From: a bacterium
GTDB taxonomy: Bacteria > Krumholzibacteriota > Krumholzibacteriia > Krumholzibacteriales > WJIX01
DNA length: 18,092 nucleotides
Assembly: GCA_021160845.1 (NCBI GenBank)
Contig: JAGHBT010000241.1
Location: forward strand, 1-18,092
Reading direction: 5' to 3'
Translations under genes and position numbers: made by a program
Shown: positions 16,131 through 18,092 of the stretch, piece after piece
How the letters are laid out: each line of letters begins with the position of its first letter
Position numbering within the stretch: position 1 is the first letter of the stretch
The notes under the pieces: model-generated
Seen by the model: only the letters and a program-made list of their open reading frames with translations
What the model was told of the DNA's origin: nothing
The model's database searches: none

Positions 16131-16280
16131 GGTTACTGTGCCCTCAAAGGGCTCATGTTATCCAGGTATTTGCTGGCGCCGGATTTCATCAGGCGCCGCG
16201 CATAGCGGTTAGCGCGCAAGATTCTTATATGCCGCCCAATCGTGAGTGGAGAAAGTTATTTAGGTTGAAAGGGGGTAACC
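16131..16280 (+). promoter_or_regulatory. Possible structured 5' leader of the protease mRNA
   Basis: GGTTAC at 16131-16136 can pair with GTAACC at 16275-16280 and enclose three hairpins: GCCC/GGGC at 16140-16152, TGGCGCC/GGCGCCG at 16174-16198 and CGCGC/GCGCG at 16197-16216. An alternative CCAG/CTGG stem at 16162-16176 competes with the second. The enclosing stem starts at the predicted transcription start. I do not recognise a known riboswitch; the GEMM and cobalamin signatures are absent. Confidence 0.3.
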
Positions 16281-16319
16281 GGGCCGGAAATTAACACGCT
16301 TCTAAATTCTTTTCCATTA

Positions 16320-16334
16320 ACAAAGTAACACAAA
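16320..16334 (-). repeat. Right arm of a 15-bp inverted repeat
   Basis: ACAAAGTAACACAAA is the exact reverse complement of 15850-15864. It lies 45 bases before the protease ATG, downstream of the candidate sigma-54 promoter. A protein bound here could block elongation or help form a loop with the upstream arm. Confidence 0.6.
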
Positions 16335-16378
16335 CAATGGGAGTGTTCTTTATTCGATTAAAAAAGCCAGGAGTAATA

Positions 16379-18092
16379 ATGAAGCAGAAGCTGATTTTGT
16401 TATCTGTCTTACTTGTTTTGCTGCCTGTTTATACACTTTCGGCAGCAGATATCGCACCGCGTGACTTTTCACCCGTACAGAAGGGTTTTGTCACAACCGG
16501 CGAGAAAGTGCTTCCCTACGCACCCTCTCGAATCATGGTCAAATTCACGAAAAATAGCTACATTAATTCCAATCTGAAGGTCAATCTTCAGAGAGGAACA
16601 GCTGTATCCGGCGGAATAACCGGTATAGAGTCATTCGACGCGTTGAGCCGTGATATTGGCGCGTTAAAGATATCACGTCCATATATAGAACTGAAGAACC
16701 GCGTTGAGGCCTTGCGCCTTGGAATCGATCGCTGGTTCATGGTTGAGTTATCAGATGGGGTAAATGTTTTAGATGCGGTCAATCGCTACGCAGACGATCC
16801 AAATGTTGAATACGCGAGGCCCGATTTGCGTGCTTTCCCGGCAGTGGTTCCAAGTGATCCCTTGTACCCTGACCACTGGGGGCATAACAACACCGCGCAA
16901 CTTCCAGATGTGGATTGGGGTGGAACATATGGACATACCCTTTCAACCACAGTGGGCACCCCCGGTTTCGACGCAAACGCGGAAGCCGCGTGGAGCGCCA
17001 GCCAGGGTTTCGGCAATTCCAGTGTAATTATAGCTATTCTCGATTCAGGCGTCGATACCAGCCATCCGGACCTTACTCTGGTCAGCGGCTACGATTTCGG
17101 CGATAACGACAGCAACCCGGACGACGACTCCGGCTCAGCCGGACACGGAACCTGCTGCGCTGGTGTGGCCGCTTCTAAGGCTAACAACGGTATAGGAGCT
17201 GCCGGCGCCGCGCCTGGATGCAGTATAATGCCTTGCAAGGTCGCGGACAGCGGCGGATCGATGTATTTCTCATATATAGAAAACGCCCTCTACTGGGCTG
17301 CCGATCACGGTGCCGACGTAATCAGTTTGAGCCTTGGCGCTTATGTCAGCAATGACCCAGCGACAGACGCCGCCATAGAATATGCCCACAACGCCGGCTG
17401 CGTCATTCTTGCAGCGACCAGCAATGACAACGACAATATTCTCAGCTATCCAGCAAATCACGCTGATGTGATAGGGGTTGGGGCTGCTTCACCATGCGGC
17501 GACCGCAAGCGCAGCAGCAGCAGTCAAGCTGACCTTAATCCCGGCGTTAATTCCGACCCGAACGGTTACACCTGTGACGGGGAACGCTGGTGGGGTTCCA
17601 ACTACGGTTCCACCTCCCAGGACGCAGCCGGAGCGGTGGACATTCTTGGCCCGACTATTTTACCTACAACCGATATCTCCGGTAATGGCGGATATCAATC
17701 CGGAGACTACGAACCCTTCTTTAACGGAACCTCGTGCGCCACACCCTACGTGGCGGGCGTTTGCGCGCTTATCAAGTCCGCTAATCCAACATGGACAGCA
17801 ACTCAGGTTCGTAACCAACTCGTTAATACGGCAATTGATATTCAGAATGTCGAGTCAGGTCCCGGTTGGGACCGATACAGCGGTTACGGCATGGTTGACG
17901 CAGAAGCCGCAGTCGGGGGAGGAACAGGCACAGCTCCTGCTGCCGCCTTCGGCGGAGTTCCCACTTCGGGCAATGTTCCTCTTACGGTGAGTTTCACCGA
18001 TCAATCGACGGAATCCCCAACCTCCTGGAATTGGAGCTTCGGTGACGGCGGAACTTCAACCGCCCAGAACCCGTCCCATGAATACACTGTAG
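16379..18092 (+). CDS. Secreted subtilisin-like (S8) protease with PKD domain, 3' truncated by window end
   Basis: An open frame starts at 16379 and reads to the window edge without a stop, so it is partial (571 codons visible). AGGAG at 16369-16373 lies 5 bases before the ATG. Residues 1 to about 22 form a Sec signal peptide. About 40-155 is an inhibitor-type propeptide (APSRIMVKF at its start, NVEYARPDL at its end). The S8 domain has a complete triad: D222 in ILDSGVD, H256 in GHGTCC and S452 in NGTSCATP. N349 in AATSNDN is the likely oxyanion asparagine. From about 519 a PKD domain begins (AAFGGVPTSG, then SWNWSFGDGG and HEYTV) and continues past the edge. PKD domains often help bind polymers or cell surfaces. 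It is probably an extracellular nutritional protease; further PKD repeats or a sorting domain are likely outside the window. The divergent sigma-54 activator is its probable regulator. Confidence 0.93.
   Translation, partial: MKQKLILLSVLLVLLPVYTLSAADIAPRDFSPVQKGFVTTGEKVLPYAPSRIMVKFTKNSYINSNLKVNLQRGTAVSGGITGIESFDALSRDIGALKISRPYIELKNRVEALRLGIDRWFMVELSDGVNVLDAVNRYADDPNVEYARPDLRAFPAVVPSDPLYPDHWGHNNTAQLPDVDWGGTYGHTLSTTVGTPGFDANAEAAWSASQGFGNSSVIIAILDSGVDTSHPDLTLVSGYDFGDNDSNPDDDSGSAGHGTCCAGVAASKANNGIGAAGAAPGCSIMPCKVADSGGSMYFSYIENALYWAADHGADVISLSLGAYVSNDPATDAAIEYAHNAGCVILAATSNDNDNILSYPANHADVIGVGAASPCGDRKRSSSSQADLNPGVNSDPNGYTCDGERWWGSNYGSTSQDAAGAVDILGPTILPTTDISGNGGYQSGDYEPFFNGTSCATPYVAGVCALIKSANPTWTATQVRNQLVNTAIDIQNVESGPGWDRYSGYGMVDAEAAVGGGTGTAPAAAFGGVPTSGNVPLTVSFTDQSTESPTSWNWSFGDGGTSTAQNPSHEYTV

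Larger units (their letters stand above)
15663..16378. other. Divergent regulatory region between the sigma-54 activator and protease genes
   Basis: This 716-base gap holds no convincing gene longer than 21 codons. Listed separately are a consensus sigma-70 promoter pointing left, a cluster of TTGTGTT motifs, a candidate sigma-54 promoter pointing right and a long leader that can fold into hairpins. A 16-base imperfect palindrome GTGTTATATGATACAC lies at 15922-15937, and the short palindrome AATGTATCATT at 15832-15842. The clustering of palindromes and repeats upstream of a -24/-12 element is the arrangement expected for a sigma-54 activator's target. Confidence 0.6.

Noticed and set aside
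16131..16280. GEMM (cyclic-di-GMP) riboswitch in the protease leader
   Set aside because: The GGGTAACCGGGCC stretch is faintly similar, but the conserved GEMM core near the 5' side is absent.
17478..17990. A 170-codon open frame on the plus strand
   Set aside because: It is a shifted frame within the secreted protease, whose own frame carries the catalytic serine and PKD motifs through the same bases.

Overview
The window is about 18 kb of densely coded bacterial DNA from an unidentified bacterium. Corrinoid methyl transfer without a folate-binding domain, a [4Fe-4S] quinolinate synthase and a radical SAM protein suggest an anaerobe. A TPR-fused sigma-54 activator, soluble hybrid kinases and a secreted S8 protease with a PKD domain are common in Deltaproteobacteria-like and FCB or candidate-phylum genomes. 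I cannot name a lineage from this window alone. No rRNA, tRNA, CRISPR array, transposase or phage gene is visible.

Layout. (1) nadA lies at 220-1119 on the + strand behind its own sigma-70-like promoter. Its 3' end overlaps, tail to tail, the last gene of a long minus-strand block. (2) From 7365 down to 1112 runs a tight minus-strand operon. In transcription order it encodes a corrinoid protein, a homocysteine S-methyltransferase, a MetH-type reactivation domain, an MttB-family methyltransferase without pyrrolysine, an isochorismatase-family hydrolase, an FNR/thioredoxin-reductase-like flavoprotein and an RlmN/Cfr-like radical SAM protein. (3) Upstream of it, 13025 to 7502 holds two soluble hybrid histidine kinases and an M49-like metallopeptidase lipoprotein. 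(4) 15662-13224 encodes a TPR-AAA+-Fis sigma-54 activator with a consensus sigma-70 promoter. (5) A 716-bp divergent intergenic region carries that promoter, a TTGTGTT repeat cluster, a candidate sigma-54 -24/-12 promoter and a potentially structured leader. (6) From 16379 a secreted subtilisin-like protease with a PKD domain starts; it runs off the right edge.

How the genes may work together. The operon in (2) looks like a methionine synthase taken apart: homocysteine, cobalamin and reactivation modules are separate proteins, and an MttB-type amine methyltransferase stands where MetH has its methylfolate domain. The inferred flow is methyl group from an N-methylated compound, to the corrinoid protein, to homocysteine, giving methionine. 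The flavoprotein and reactivation protein would keep cobalt reduced. The hydrolase and radical SAM protein have no obvious place and are the best leads to the real substrate.

In the right half, the simplest model is that the TPR activator, made from a sigma-70 promoter, binds the TTGTGTT cluster and switches on the divergent protease through sigma-54. The kinases and the lipoprotein peptidase may belong to the same peptide-related physiology, but nothing in the sequence proves that link. I place no experimental claim behind either model.
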